Shown here piece by piece: positions 36,467 to 45,826 of a stretch of DNA of 64,000 bases. The stretch is from contig JADJJU010000005.1 of the NCBI GenBank assembly GCA_016706365.1, positions 124,001-188,000 of the forward strand, in the 5' to 3' direction. Source of the stretch: Saprospiraceae bacterium (lineage in GTDB: Bacteria; Bacteroidota; Bacteroidia; Chitinophagales; Saprospiraceae). The translations under genes were made by a program, and so were the position numbers. Below the pieces are notes generated by a model that had not been told where the DNA came from, did not search any database, and was given only the letters and a program-made list of their open reading frames with translations. Numbering within the stretch: the first letter of the stretch is position 1; every line of letters starts with the position of its first letter.

Positions 36467-37783
36467 TTAATTCTCACTGCCAACTATTAATTCAATCATA
36501 TCATCCGGTTGCAAATAGGCATTTGCCAATTCAAGTAATCTGTCAGAATCTATAGATTTTATAGAGCTCACCAATTCATCAAATCTTCCCAAAGTGCTTC
36601 CTTCAGTTAACAATCCTTTGATCAATTCAGAAGCGTTTAATGGTCCGTCTAATGCTGAAATAAGATAACCCATCAGGTAATTTTTGACCATTGCCAGTTC
36701 CTCGTTTCCTACAGGTTCTGTACAAAGCTTTTGAAGCTCCAGGTAAATTTGATCTACTCCTTCTTTCAGATAGGTTTTGTCTGTATCCATTGCAATCATG
36801 AAAGCTCCATCAAAACGCATAGTATCTATTGATGAATATATATTGTACGTCAATCCCATGTCCTCTCTGATAGAACTCATCAATCTGGAGCCAAAGTAAC
36901 CTCCCAGAATGGTATTCAATACATAGAGATCATCAAAGTCAGGGTGATTTCTATCGAATAATCTTTTACCGATTCTGACGGCTGTCTGATGTTTGTTCGG
37001 ACCTTCAAACAAGTACTTACCCGGCGCTACGCTGGATGGATTTAGATTCAAAGGACTTTGTGCAATACCTTTGGGGAGGATTCCAAAACAATCATCTACC
37101 AGCCTGAGCAAATCATCATCAGTCTTTCCGCTAACAAAGAGAAGCCCATTGGAGGCATTGTACAGACGGCTATAATGTTCTGTCAAATCTTCCCGATTCA
37201 CAGCTTCTATAGTTTGTGAATAAGAATTATATCCATAAGGGTGAGCTGAACCAAACAAAGCTTCTGTAAAATGCCGGTAAGCCACAAAATCATTTTTACC
37301 CATATCCTGCTTCAGCTTTTCAATGCTGACTTTCTTGAGCTTGTCAATTTCTTTTTGGTCAAACGAAGGATCCAGTAAGAGCTCCGAAAAAACAGGGAGT
37401 AACTCATTCGCATGCTTTTTCAGGCAGTAGAGTGTATATCCGGAATAGTCCAGATTTTCTGAAATGATCAGACTGCTGCCATAATAGTCAAAGAAGCGGG
37501 CAATCTCAGCACTGCTTCTTTTGCCTGAGCCTTCTCTTAACGCATTGCAAGTAAATCTTGAAACCTGGGGTTTTAGCTCAAAGGGTCTGCCAGCACCAAA
37601 CTGAATATCGATTTTCAAAATATCCTGTGTGCCCGTTCTCAATTCAAAGCAAGGAAGACCATTACTCAATGAAATAGTCTGTACCGGCGGAAGTGCAGGT
37701 ATTAGATTATTAAATATCGAAGGGGCTTTACTTCTTTTGTGCATCAGGTTTTGAACTCGGCTTATATCAAAGGTTCTTATCAA
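36467..37783 (-). CDS. M16-family zinc-peptidase homologue, catalytic motif absent
   Basis: 438 residues with the two M16 halves: SLSNGLPCFELRTGTQDILKIDI at the start, then RLYNASNGLLFVSGKTDDD and HQTAVRIGKRLF in the middle, and FGSRLMSSIREDMGLTYNIYS in the second half. The HxxEH zinc site is missing; its position reads SRFTCNALREG. Such non-catalytic subunits usually pair with an active M16 partner encoded next door, but none is present here. No signal peptide is evident, though the N-terminal about 35 residues are extra. Confidence 0.82.
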   Translation of the reverse strand: MIRTFDISRVQNLMHKRSKAPSIFNNLIPALPPVQTISLSNGLPCFELRTGTQDILKIDIQFGAGRPFELKPQVSRFTCNALREGSGKRSSAEIARFFDYYGSSLIISENLDYSGYTLYCLKKHANELLPVFSELLLDPSFDQKEIDKLKKVSIEKLKQDMGKNDFVAYRHFTEALFGSAHPYGYNSYSQTIEAVNREDLTEHYSRLYNASNGLLFVSGKTDDDLLRLVDDCFGILPKGIAQSPLNLNPSSVAPGKYLFEGPNKHQTAVRIGKRLFDRNHPDFDDLYVLNTILGGYFGSRLMSSIREDMGLTYNIYSSIDTMRFDGAFMIAMDTDKTYLKEGVDQIYLELQKLCTEPVGNEELAMVKNYLMGYLISALDGPLNASELIKGLLTEGSTLGRFDELVSSIKSIDSDRLLELANAYLQPDDMIELIVGSEN

Positions 37784-38073
37784 TAATTAAGAGAAGGATG
37801 GACCGAAATGCAAATCCTTCTTCTGTGGCAGTTTTTTCGCTTCTATTTTATTCAGGTTTGTCTCAAGCGCATGAATAACCCGGACTTTGTCCAAATGGTT
37901 GAGAATTCAGGCACTAAAAGTGCGCAAAGGTAAATTTAGTTTTCAATTCGTAGCTTCATAACTTTGCTTATGATTGACTTCATCTGAAAAAACCCTGCAA
38001 TTCTTTTCAGGAGAATGATTTAAACTTTCTATTTTGCATGCGCTTATAAAACATAGGTGTTAAATAATTGAAT

Positions 38074-39192
38074 ATGAAGTTTAGTGTATCATCATCAGAA
38101 TTACTGAAGGCATTGAATGTCGCAGGGGGCGCAATTGGAACCGGGTCAGTAGTATATATATTAGAAGATTTTTTATTTGATATCAAAAACGGTATCCTGA
38201 CTGTGACAGCGACCAACATGGAAATTGCTATCACCACTCAGGTCCAAGTGCAGTCAACTGAGAACGGTACTGCAGCAATTCCGGGAAGAATATTAATGGA
38301 CACTCTTAAAGGCTTGCCTCCTCAACCAGTCACTATCACGCTGGATGAAGAAAAAAAGTTGGTAGAACTGGAGTCTTCTGTTGGTAAATATAAAATGGCT
38401 TTTGATAAACCGGAGGATTTTCCTAAGGTTCCCGAAGCGGATAATGATGACAAATTCAGTCTTCCAAAATCGGTATTGGCTCATGCGATATCCAGTTCAC
38501 TTTTTGCATTATCCTCTGATGAAATGCGAATAGCTATGACCGGGATGTATGTGCAGATTGATTTCGACAAAGTCATTTTTGTTGCTACAGATGCCCATAA
38601 ATTGGTACGCAACACTTATAATGGAATTGGAAGTAGTTTTTCAACTTCGTTTATTTTGCCCAAAAAAGCATTGTCTCTGCTAAAAGGTGTTTTGAGTGAC
38701 AATGGAGAAGCAGATATTTCTTTCAACAGAAATTTTGCATTCTTCAGCTGGGACAATACAAAGATTTCCTGCAGGCTGATTGAAGCTTCTTATCCTGATT
38801 ACAATGTGGTCATTCCGGTCCATAATCCGAATAAGATGACGGTATCCAGAGATAGCTTGCTCAGTTCGCTTAGAAGGATCATAATTTTTGCCAATAAAAC
38901 AACCAATCAGATAGTATTAAGCATCAGTGATCAAAGTCTTACAGTCTCTGCGAGAGACCTTGATTTTTCAAATGAAGCTATAGAACAGTTAAATTGTTCT
39001 TATGAAGGTGATCCTATTTCCATCGGGTTCAATGCGCGATTCCTGATCGAAATGCTAAGTGTAATGCAGGATGAAGAGGTGGTATTTGAAATGAGCTTGC
39101 CGAATAAAGCCAGTCTTATCCTGCCGATCCAACAAAACGAAAAAGAAGATTTACTCATGTTGATCATGCCTGTCATGATTCCGGGATCATAA
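38074..39192 (+). CDS. dnaN: DNA polymerase III beta sliding clamp
   Basis: Three-domain DNA clamp, 372 residues from the ATG at 38074 (an in-frame TTG six bases earlier is less likely). MKFSVSSSELLKALNVAGGAIG is the usual start, with VLPKKALSLLKGVL in the middle domain. The C terminus PVMIPGS lacks the common MPMRI/L ending but fits Bacteroidota clamps. dnaA and an obvious DnaA-box cluster are absent, so this is not clearly the origin. nadD follows 12 bp later. Confidence 0.95.
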   Translation: MKFSVSSSELLKALNVAGGAIGTGSVVYILEDFLFDIKNGILTVTATNMEIAITTQVQVQSTENGTAAIPGRILMDTLKGLPPQPVTITLDEEKKLVELESSVGKYKMAFDKPEDFPKVPEADNDDKFSLPKSVLAHAISSSLFALSSDEMRIAMTGMYVQIDFDKVIFVATDAHKLVRNTYNGIGSSFSTSFILPKKALSLLKGVLSDNGEADISFNRNFAFFSWDNTKISCRLIEASYPDYNVVIPVHNPNKMTVSRDSLLSSLRRIIIFANKTTNQIVLSISDQSLTVSARDLDFSNEAIEQLNCSYEGDPISIGFNARFLIEMLSVMQDEEVVFEMSLPNKASLILPIQQNEKEDLLMLIMPVMIPGS

Positions 39193-39204
39193 TCCTTCAA
39201 TTCT

Positions 39205-39777
39205 ATGAGAATTGGTTTATTCTTTGGCTCTTTCAATCCTGTACATACGGGGCATATGATCATTGCCCAGCATATCGCAGAATTTTCTGAACTCAACCAG
39301 GTATGGCTGGTAGTTTCTCCGCACAACCCACTGAAAAAGGAGAATTCTCTTGCCAGGGATTATGACAGGCTGCATCTCGTTAATCTTGCAATAGGAGATC
39401 ATCCACACCTGCGGTCTTCAGACGTGGAGTTTAATTTACCAAAGCCTTCATATACTATTGATACTTTGATTTATCTCAAAGAAAAATATCCTACCCATCA
39501 ATTTGAGCTGATTTTAGGAGGCGACAACCTTAAAAGTCTGCACAAATGGAAGAATTATGAAATCCTTTTAAGGGATTATCCCGTTCATTTGTACCATCGG
39601 GCTGATTCTGACCACAACCCATATGAAGACTCCGGGAAGTTCTACTATTACGATGCTCCGCTTCTGGACATTTCAGCCACATGGATCAGAAAATTGGTAA
39701 AGGATGGGAAATCAATCAGATATTATGTTCCAGACAGTGTTTTTGAATACCTTTCTCATACCAATATATACCGTTGA
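39205..39777 (+). CDS. nadD: Nicotinate-nucleotide adenylyltransferase
   Basis: Joins nicotinate mononucleotide and ATP in NAD synthesis. GLFFGSFNPVHTGHMIIAQH carries the nucleotidyltransferase GxFxPxHxGH motif at residues 8-18, and ISATWIRKLVKDGKS near 160 is the second conserved block. 190 residues, normal length. Confidence 0.94.
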   Translation: MRIGLFFGSFNPVHTGHMIIAQHIAEFSELNQVWLVVSPHNPLKKENSLARDYDRLHLVNLAIGDHPHLRSSDVEFNLPKPSYTIDTLIYLKEKYPTHQFELILGGDNLKSLHKWKNYEILLRDYPVHLYHRADSDHNPYEDSGKFYYYDAPLLDISATWIRKLVKDGKSIRYYVPDSVFEYLSHTNIYR

Positions 39778-39787
39778 TCCGTTTGAG

Positions 39788-39800
39788 GACAATAATTGTC
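39788..39800. promoter_or_regulatory. 13-base palindrome before porZ
   Basis: GACAATAATTGTC is a perfect odd palindrome, 21 bases before the porZ ATG. It may be a small operator or chance in AT-rich DNA. Confidence 0.25.
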
Positions 39801-39821
39801 TAATTAAGTCTTTACATTCAC

Positions 39822-42143
39822 ATGATTAGAACGCTGCTACCCTTACTTTCAGTTATTATCCTGTCAGTTTTGCATTCCGTGAACGCACAGGAAATGAATA
39901 AAATAGGAGAATGGGGGACGATTTTGCCACTATTATATGGGCCCTCGATAACTCAGTCCTCTGAACATATTTATTATTCGTCGGACCAGAGTTTGATGGT
40001 GATCAACAAATCAGACGGAGCGTATAAGCAGCTCACAAAAGTGGATGGTCTTTCCGGTGCTGATCTTACAGTTGTTCAGTATAATGCTGCATCTGAAAGT
40101 CTTGTTATAGCCTATCAAAATGCCAATATTGACGTGATCAAAGATGGCAGGATTTTCAATTTCAACCAGATCAGAAACAACTTAAGTATCATTGGTGATA
40201 AATCAATTTACAGAATCTCAAATGGGTTGGGCGAAAGCGCCTACCTCTCAACAGGGTTTGGACTTGTTCAATTGAATCTTGAGGTTCCTGAGTTCGGATT
40301 TACAACTTTTACCAATATGCGTGTCTTTGACTTTGAGGAAGCTGGAGACAATTATTATATGGGTACTCAGGATGGATTGTATTTGCTAGCGAATGTTAGT
40401 GCCGCCAATCCATCGGACTTCAACAGCTGGACTTATCTGGGAGCCGGAACAGGATTGCCGGAAGGGTTTCCTGCCACTGATGTGGAGGCAAAAGATGGGA
40501 AAATTTATGTTACTATCGATGATAAAATTTACGAGTCTGAGAATGGTTCTGCATTTGAATTGTTTTTCAGTTTGCCTGGCTATGCCATTCAGTTTATAAG
40601 TGGTAAGACTCAGTCATTGAGTGTCGGACTTATATGTAATTCAGGTTGCCCTTCTAAAGTAATTTTACTGGATGCTGATGGATCCAGAAGAGATCTTCCT
40701 GACTTTTGTGCAGGGCTTCCCAGGGATGCTATACAGGATGAATCAGGGAGGATTTGGTTGGCTGATGCTTATGGAGATTACAGACGCATTGAATCCGATT
40801 TGCAGACCTGTACCCGATTGGTTTATAACGCTATTCAATCTAACACGGTCACAGATATCACCTCAAAAGGAGATAAATTAGCTGTAGCGACCGGCGGTCT
40901 GTCTCTTAATACCAGCAATTTATTCAGGGAAAGCGGTTTCATGATCCGTGAAGGCAATATTTGGAAATCTTATAATAAGTATACTGTCGATGAATTTATG
41001 CCTCCCAGAGATGTGCGGGATGTTTTGAGAGTATCCTATCATCCAAAATCAGATACTTTATTTGTAGGAATATATTATAGCGGACTTGTAAAATGGAATA
41101 GCAAAGATGACTTCACAATTTACGATGAAACCAATTCTACATTAAAAAAAGGAATTGGAGATCCAAACAGAATTAGAGTATCCGGTCTGGCATGGGACAG
41201 TAAGAATAATTTATGGATTTCGCAATACGATGCAGCCCAGCCGATTTCAGTGTACAAGACAGATGGTACATTTCAGGGCTTTAATTCTTCAGGAACCAAG
41301 GATCTTTTAGATGTTGTTGTGGATAACTTTGACAATAAATGGTTCAGAGTATTTAAAAATGGTATGCTTGTCTTCAATGAGGGTGCGGATATCAATGATC
41401 CTTCAGGCTACAAGTACCGGCAAATAACGACATCCAACAGCAATCTACCCAACACGTCGGTAAACTGCATGCATGTTGATCTGGATGGAAGTGTGTGGGC
41501 AGGCACAGATGCAGGTATTATGGTCTTTGAATGCGGCTCCGATCCATTTGATGCTGAAAAGTGCAGAGGTACTGACAGACGATTGGAGCAGGATGGATTT
41601 GGGGCAATATTACTGGAGACTGAAAATATCAGAGTTATCACTACTGACGGTGCAAATCGCAAGTGGATTGGTACGACCAATGGTATTTTTGTTCAGTCAC
41701 CATCCGGTAACGATCCCGTATACAATTTTAATGTCAGCAATTCGCCTTTACTGGACAATAGCATTACTGAAATTTACATTAATCCTGACGACGGACTCGT
41801 GTATATCGCTTCAGATAAAGGAATTCAAACTTTCAAAGGAGATGCACTGACTGCCACTCCGGGATTTCAATCCGAAGTATATGCTTATCCAAATCCAGTC
41901 AGACCTGATTATACCGGGCCCATTGCCATAAAAGGTCTTGCGCGGGATGCCAATATTAAGATTACTGATATGGAAGGCCGCCTGGTTTTTGAAAGCCGGG
42001 CATTGGGAGCTCAGGCAATTTGGGATGGAAATGATTTTAATGGGAGAAGGGTTGCCAGTGGCGTTTATTTAGTATTCGCTACATATACCGGTAATCGTGA
42101 AATGCCACAAACGCATGTTACCAAAGTAGTTGTGATCAATTAA
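39822..42143 (+). CDS. porZ: Type IX secretion system protein PorZ (beta-propeller, C-terminal sorting domain)
   Basis: 773 residues with a signal peptide ending near residue 22. It begins EMNKIGEWGTILPLLYGPSI, the PorZ N-terminal propeller, with further two-component-regulator propeller blades such as DGLYLL, GRIWLADAYGDY, NNLWISQYD and RKWIGTTNGIF. The last 90 residues are a T9SS type A sorting domain (YAYPNPVRPDY, VFESRALGAQAIWDGND, GVYLVFATYTG). PorZ sits on the cell surface in the attachment complex of T9SS. It shows that the organism has T9SS. Convergent with bshA without a gap. Confidence 0.9.
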   Translation: MIRTLLPLLSVIILSVLHSVNAQEMNKIGEWGTILPLLYGPSITQSSEHIYYSSDQSLMVINKSDGAYKQLTKVDGLSGADLTVVQYNAASESLVIAYQNANIDVIKDGRIFNFNQIRNNLSIIGDKSIYRISNGLGESAYLSTGFGLVQLNLEVPEFGFTTFTNMRVFDFEEAGDNYYMGTQDGLYLLANVSAANPSDFNSWTYLGAGTGLPEGFPATDVEAKDGKIYVTIDDKIYESENGSAFELFFSLPGYAIQFISGKTQSLSVGLICNSGCPSKVILLDADGSRRDLPDFCAGLPRDAIQDESGRIWLADAYGDYRRIESDLQTCTRLVYNAIQSNTVTDITSKGDKLAVATGGLSLNTSNLFRESGFMIREGNIWKSYNKYTVDEFMPPRDVRDVLRVSYHPKSDTLFVGIYYSGLVKWNSKDDFTIYDETNSTLKKGIGDPNRIRVSGLAWDSKNNLWISQYDAAQPISVYKTDGTFQGFNSSGTKDLLDVVVDNFDNKWFRVFKNGMLVFNEGADINDPSGYKYRQITTSNSNLPNTSVNCMHVDLDGSVWAGTDAGIMVFECGSDPFDAEKCRGTDRRLEQDGFGAILLETENIRVITTDGANRKWIGTTNGIFVQSPSGNDPVYNFNVSNSPLLDNSITEIYINPDDGLVYIASDKGIQTFKGDALTATPGFQSEVYAYPNPVRPDYTGPIAIKGLARDANIKITDMEGRLVFESRALGAQAIWDGNDFNGRRVASGVYLVFATYTGNREMPQTHVTKVVVIN

Positions 42144-43289
42144 TCAACCTACCTGTAGAATCCGGGACTGCTCAATCACTTCACAGTAATAATTCTCATA
42201 CTGGGGTAAAATATATTTTAAATCAAATTTCTTGGCGTGTTCCAGGGCATTGTGTTTGAATTCAGACAACTTTTCTTCATCACTGAGAAGTAAAATTGAT
42301 TTTGCAGCCATATCAGCTGTATCTCCGACTTCACAAATATAACCGGTCACTCCATCTACATTAACCTCAGGAAGTCCTCCGGCATTACTTGAGATTATAG
42401 GAACTTCACATGCCATAGCCTCCAGTGCTGCCAACCCGAAACTCTCATTTTCGGAAGGAATCAGGAACAAATCACTTACTGCAAGAATTTCTTCAACAGC
42501 GTCCTGCTTACCCAGAAATCGCACATCAGCTGATAAATTTAACTTTCTAACCAATCTTTCCATATTGGCTCTTTCGGGACCATCTCCAATGAGTAACAAT
42601 TTACTGGGAATTGATTTGAGAATCTCATAAAAGACTTGAATTACATCTTCCACTCTCTTTACCTTGCGGAAATTCGAAACATGGACCAAAATTTTTTCAC
42701 CCTCAGGTGCAATAGCCATCTTGAAATGGTCTTTATTTTTCTTTTGAAACCTTGCAAAATCTACAAAGTTGTATATGACTTTAATCTCTTTTTCTATTTC
42801 AAACAAACTATTGGTTTTGTCTTTCAGGTATTGAGAAACTGCTGTGATTCCGTCAGACTTATTCATGCTAAAAGTGACTACCGGAGAAAAAGATTTGTCA
42901 TGACCTACAAGTGTAATATCGGTTCCGTGCAGAGTGGTGACTACAGGAATATATTTGCCATGTGCAAGTAGAATTTTTTTTGCCAGATAAGCGACTGATG
43001 CATGTGGAATTGCATAATGAACATGCAACAAATCTAATTTCTCATATAAAACTACGTCTACAATTTTACTGGCAAGTGCAGTTTCATACGGAGCATATTC
43101 AAATAGGGGATAATCCATTGCCTCCACCTCATGCAGATATACATTCTCCTGGAAAGATGATAAACGCACAGGTCTGTTATATGTAATAAAATGAACTTGA
43201 TGTCCGTTTCTTGCCAGACCTAATCCAAGTTCTGTGGCAAGTACACCACTTCCTCCATATGTGGGGTAACAAACAATGCCAATCTTCAT
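42144..43289 (-). CDS. bshA: N-acetyl-alpha-D-glucosaminyl L-malate synthase BshA
   Basis: GT4 glycosyltransferase, first step of bacillithiol synthesis (UDP-GlcNAc plus L-malate). MKIGIVCYPTYGGSGVLATELG, then HVHYAIPHASVAYLA, KVIYNF-type NFVDFARF, and a donor-binding ESFGLAALEAMACEVPII near residue 285 are characteristic. 381 residues. bshB/bshC are not in the window. Bacillithiol as the main thiol fits with the cysteine-synthesis operon further on. Confidence 0.9.
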   Translation of the reverse strand: MKIGIVCYPTYGGSGVLATELGLGLARNGHQVHFITYNRPVRLSSFQENVYLHEVEAMDYPLFEYAPYETALASKIVDVVLYEKLDLLHVHYAIPHASVAYLAKKILLAHGKYIPVVTTLHGTDITLVGHDKSFSPVVTFSMNKSDGITAVSQYLKDKTNSLFEIEKEIKVIYNFVDFARFQKKNKDHFKMAIAPEGEKILVHVSNFRKVKRVEDVIQVFYEILKSIPSKLLLIGDGPERANMERLVRKLNLSADVRFLGKQDAVEEILAVSDLFLIPSENESFGLAALEAMACEVPIISSNAGGLPEVNVDGVTGYICEVGDTADMAAKSILLLSDEEKLSEFKHNALEHAKKFDLKYILPQYENYYCEVIEQSRILQVG

Positions 43290-43473
43290 ATAGAATGTTT
43301 ACTTTATTATCGTTACGAAACAGTTCAATTGATTTTATGTTGAAATTAAAATTGAATTAAAATAGGTCAAGGGATTCCTCCTTTCTAAACCCTATCTGTA
43401 TTTAGGTGTTTTGTTGTATTATTCAAGCGAACAATAGTCAGGTGCTTCTGTTATTTTGGTTCGGTTTTTAAAT

Positions 43474-43481
43474 TAAATTTG
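43474..43481 (+). promoter_or_regulatory. Candidate -7 element for the MerR-type regulator
   Basis: TAAATTTG, perfect -7 match, 20 bases before the TTG start. TTTG at 43455-43458 is only 15 bases upstream, so the -33 partner is unsure. Confidence 0.35.
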
Positions 43482-43501
43482 TCTTAATAAATCAGTAGAT
43501 A

Positions 43502-44425
43502 TTGGCCATATATTCCATAAAGGACTTGGAAAAGTTATCCGGCATCAAAGCTCATACTTTACGTATATGGGAAAAAAGATACAAAATAATTAGTCCGCAA
43601 AGGACTGACACTAATATTAGATATTATCTCGATGAGGATTTAAAAAGACTCCTTAATATTGCATTGCTGAATAGGTTCGGAGTTAAAATTTCCAGAATCG
43701 CTGATATGTCTGATGAAGAAATTGCGCTGCAGGTATCTTCTATTTCGGATAGGATAAACGAATCAGAAGCTCAGCTGGATGCGCTTACAATATCCATGAT
43801 TGAAATGGATGAAGTGAAATTCCATAAAATAATCAACCAGAAAACCGAACTGTTGGGATTTGAACGTACCATGATGGAAGTGATTTATCCTTTCCTTGAT
43901 AAATTAAGTGTGCTTTGGTTTACCGGCTCAATCAATGCCGCACAGGAAAACTTCATGGCTAATCTTATAAAGCAAAAAATCTACGTAGCCATAGATCAGT
44001 TGGATATTGGCATTTCATCTGAGCAAAAAAAAGTATTACTTTATCTGCCGGAGGGTGAAAGCCAGGAACTGAGTTTGTTGTTCATTCAATACCTTTTCAG
44101 AGAAAGGCATTTCTGCGTCGTAAATATTGGTGGTGGCATCAAGTTTGAAGACTTAAGAGGAGCGTATGATATTCATCATCCTGATTATATATTTACAATA
44201 ATAAACGAACCCAGGCAACGTCAGTCAATTCAGGATTACGTAACCAAAATTTCTGATTTTTTTAGCGACTCTGTAATTATACTATCAGGATTTCAGGTGA
44301 TACAGGGCAACATGAAGTCCAGTAAGAATTATCTGATTATGCATAGTCTGGAGGATCTTTTCTCTACTTTAAACCGGGATGAATTACCTGATATGCCGGG
44401 AGAATCACATAGCAGAGGCAAATAG
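43502..44425 (+). CDS. MerR-family regulator with degenerate B12-binding-like C-terminal domain
   Basis: 307 residues from a TTG start (no ATG nearby; the conserved N terminus AIYSIKDLEKLSGIKAHTLR begins right after it). MerR HTH at 1-70 with RIWEKRYKIISPQRT. The rest resembles the CarH/LitR layout: a four-helix domain and a flavodoxin-like domain. Cobalamin ligands are missing: the ExxH-type segment reads EGESQELS and the WxxxEH-like site reads AQENF. It probably senses something other than B12, or only protein partners. No carotenoid genes are adjacent. Confidence 0.82.
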   Translation: MAIYSIKDLEKLSGIKAHTLRIWEKRYKIISPQRTDTNIRYYLDEDLKRLLNIALLNRFGVKISRIADMSDEEIALQVSSISDRINESEAQLDALTISMIEMDEVKFHKIINQKTELLGFERTMMEVIYPFLDKLSVLWFTGSINAAQENFMANLIKQKIYVAIDQLDIGISSEQKKVLLYLPEGESQELSLLFIQYLFRERHFCVVNIGGGIKFEDLRGAYDIHHPDYIFTIINEPRQRQSIQDYVTKISDFFSDSVIILSGFQVIQGNMKSSKNYLIMHSLEDLFSTLNRDELPDMPGESHSRGK

Positions 44426-44768
44426 AAGTCAAAAAATCAGAAGTTAGAAATGGAAAAGCTGCGAGCCACGAGCTGTGAGAAAAGAGCCGGGTTTTATATT
44501 TTTAGTTTACAGCCAGTAAACGGCCGGAAAGAAGCATTTTTCATTAAGAGTGGAACCTAAGTCATCAAAGATGACTTAATGTCACCTTTTTTGCCGGAGG
44601 CAAAACACCTTGCCAGCGCAGCGCAGCAAGATGTCACCCGCTCTAAATAAAACTACAGCCCCGGTATTTGTGGCACCTGATGAAGCGTTAATGGCCCTTA
44701 CAAAAACCTGTGTCACAAAACAATCAATAAATATCTGCGTTAGACTTTTCTAATCAAAAACAAATAAA
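44426..44768. repeat. Non-coding stretch with palindrome array
   Basis: At 44559-44637: hairpin AAGTCATC-AAA-GATGACTT, then ATGTCAC, hairpin TTTTGCC-GGA-GGCAAAA, a short CACC junction, hairpin CTTGC...GCAAG and a second ATGTCAC. It is a relative of the ACATCAC arrays at 27.1 and 28.4 kb. The last 130 bases before yceI hold nothing recognisable. Confidence 0.6.
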
Positions 44769-45428
44769 ATGAAGCAATCAAAATGGTATGTGTTGACAAT
44801 CTTATTGGCAGTTGGAATGGCAGCCTGCTCTTCAAGCCCGGAAGGTGAAAAAGTAGAATCAGAAGATGCTGCAGGTGAGGCTGCTACAGGTGGATCTGAA
44901 ACTTATACTATGGAAACAGGAGTTGTATTTTGGAACGCAGGAAAACCTACAGGTAAACATAATGGAACAATAAATATGTCTCAAGTCGAGCTTGGCGTGG
45001 AGAATGGAGCATTGGTCAGTGGCAACTTTTCAGTTGATATGTCGACTCTGGTGAATGCAGACCTTACGGAGGAAACCGGTAAAAGCGATTTGGAAACTCA
45101 TTTGAAGAGTGCAGACTTTTTTGATGTACCCAATCATCCCAATGCGACATTCGTGATTACAAATGTCGAGCCAGCAACCGCAGCCGGCGTTACACACAAT
45201 GTGACTGGTGATTTAACTATTAAGGGGAACACAAAGAGCGTAACAATCCCTGCTGAAATCGTTTTTGAAGGAGATATATTAAGAGTAAAAACTCCTGACT
45301 TTACTATCAATCGCACAGAATGGGATCTTAAATATGGATCAGGTACCATTGGTACACTACAGGATAAGCTTATCTATGATGAGGTTGGGCTGGCAATCAA
45401 CCTTACTGCAAAGAAGCCTCAGATGTAA
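44769..45428 (+). CDS. YceI-family lipoprotein
   Basis: 219 residues with a lipoprotein signal (ILLAVGMAAC, lipid Cys 20), a Ser/Glu/Gly-rich linker and a YceI lipocalin-like domain. VVFWNAGKPTGKHNGTI, NGALVSGNFSVDMSTL, LETHLKSADFFDVPNHPNATF and ITNVEPATAAGVTHNVTGDL are the family pattern. YceI proteins bind isoprenoid-like ligands in the periplasm; the physiological role is uncertain. A terminator follows. Confidence 0.9.
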   Translation: MKQSKWYVLTILLAVGMAACSSSPEGEKVESEDAAGEAATGGSETYTMETGVVFWNAGKPTGKHNGTINMSQVELGVENGALVSGNFSVDMSTLVNADLTEETGKSDLETHLKSADFFDVPNHPNATFVITNVEPATAAGVTHNVTGDLTIKGNTKSVTIPAEIVFEGDILRVKTPDFTINRTEWDLKYGSGTIGTLQDKLIYDEVGLAINLTAKKPQM

Positions 45429-45453
45429 GTAGCATTTTATAAAAGATAAAGAC

Positions 45454-45487
45454 GAAGCCTTTGAATATTTTTCAGAGGCTTTTTTTT
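45454..45487 (+). terminator. Intrinsic terminator of yceI
   Basis: AAGCCT (45455-45460) pairs with AGGCTT (45476-45481), extended by TTGAA/TTCAG, followed by a run of Ts. Confidence 0.88.
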
Positions 45488-45826
45488 GTCAGATAGTATT
45501 CTGAAATGTTAACTATTACAAATGGATATCAAATTCAGTCTCAAAACACTAATTTCTTGTAGTTAACTCAGCTTTATTTGTGTTTGTACTTTTCAGAATT
45601 TTAAATATTTCGTATATATTTGGAATAATTTCCTTGCGATTGCAGTATAATGAGATCTCCGGATTTTTTAATTTTCGCCTCTTCGGTTGCGACTGTTTAT
45701 TAGGGCTTGAAATCTGATTTAACGGAGAAGGTTCATTTGATCCTTTCATTTGGATGTGAAATGCTTTGGAGCATATCTCAATCCAGGTTAGGTATCAACA
45801 TTTATAAGATCTTCAATGGCAATCCG
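45488..45826. other. Non-coding stretch before comF
   Basis: AT-rich, no gene, repeat or clear promoter recognised. The comF frame is open upstream to a TTG at 45707, but the extra 40 residues do not look like the family. Confidence 0.5.

Noticed and set aside
37784..38073. Replication origin near dnaN
   Set aside because: No dnaA gene and no cluster of TTATCCACA-like boxes; dnaN is often away from the origin in Bacteroidota.
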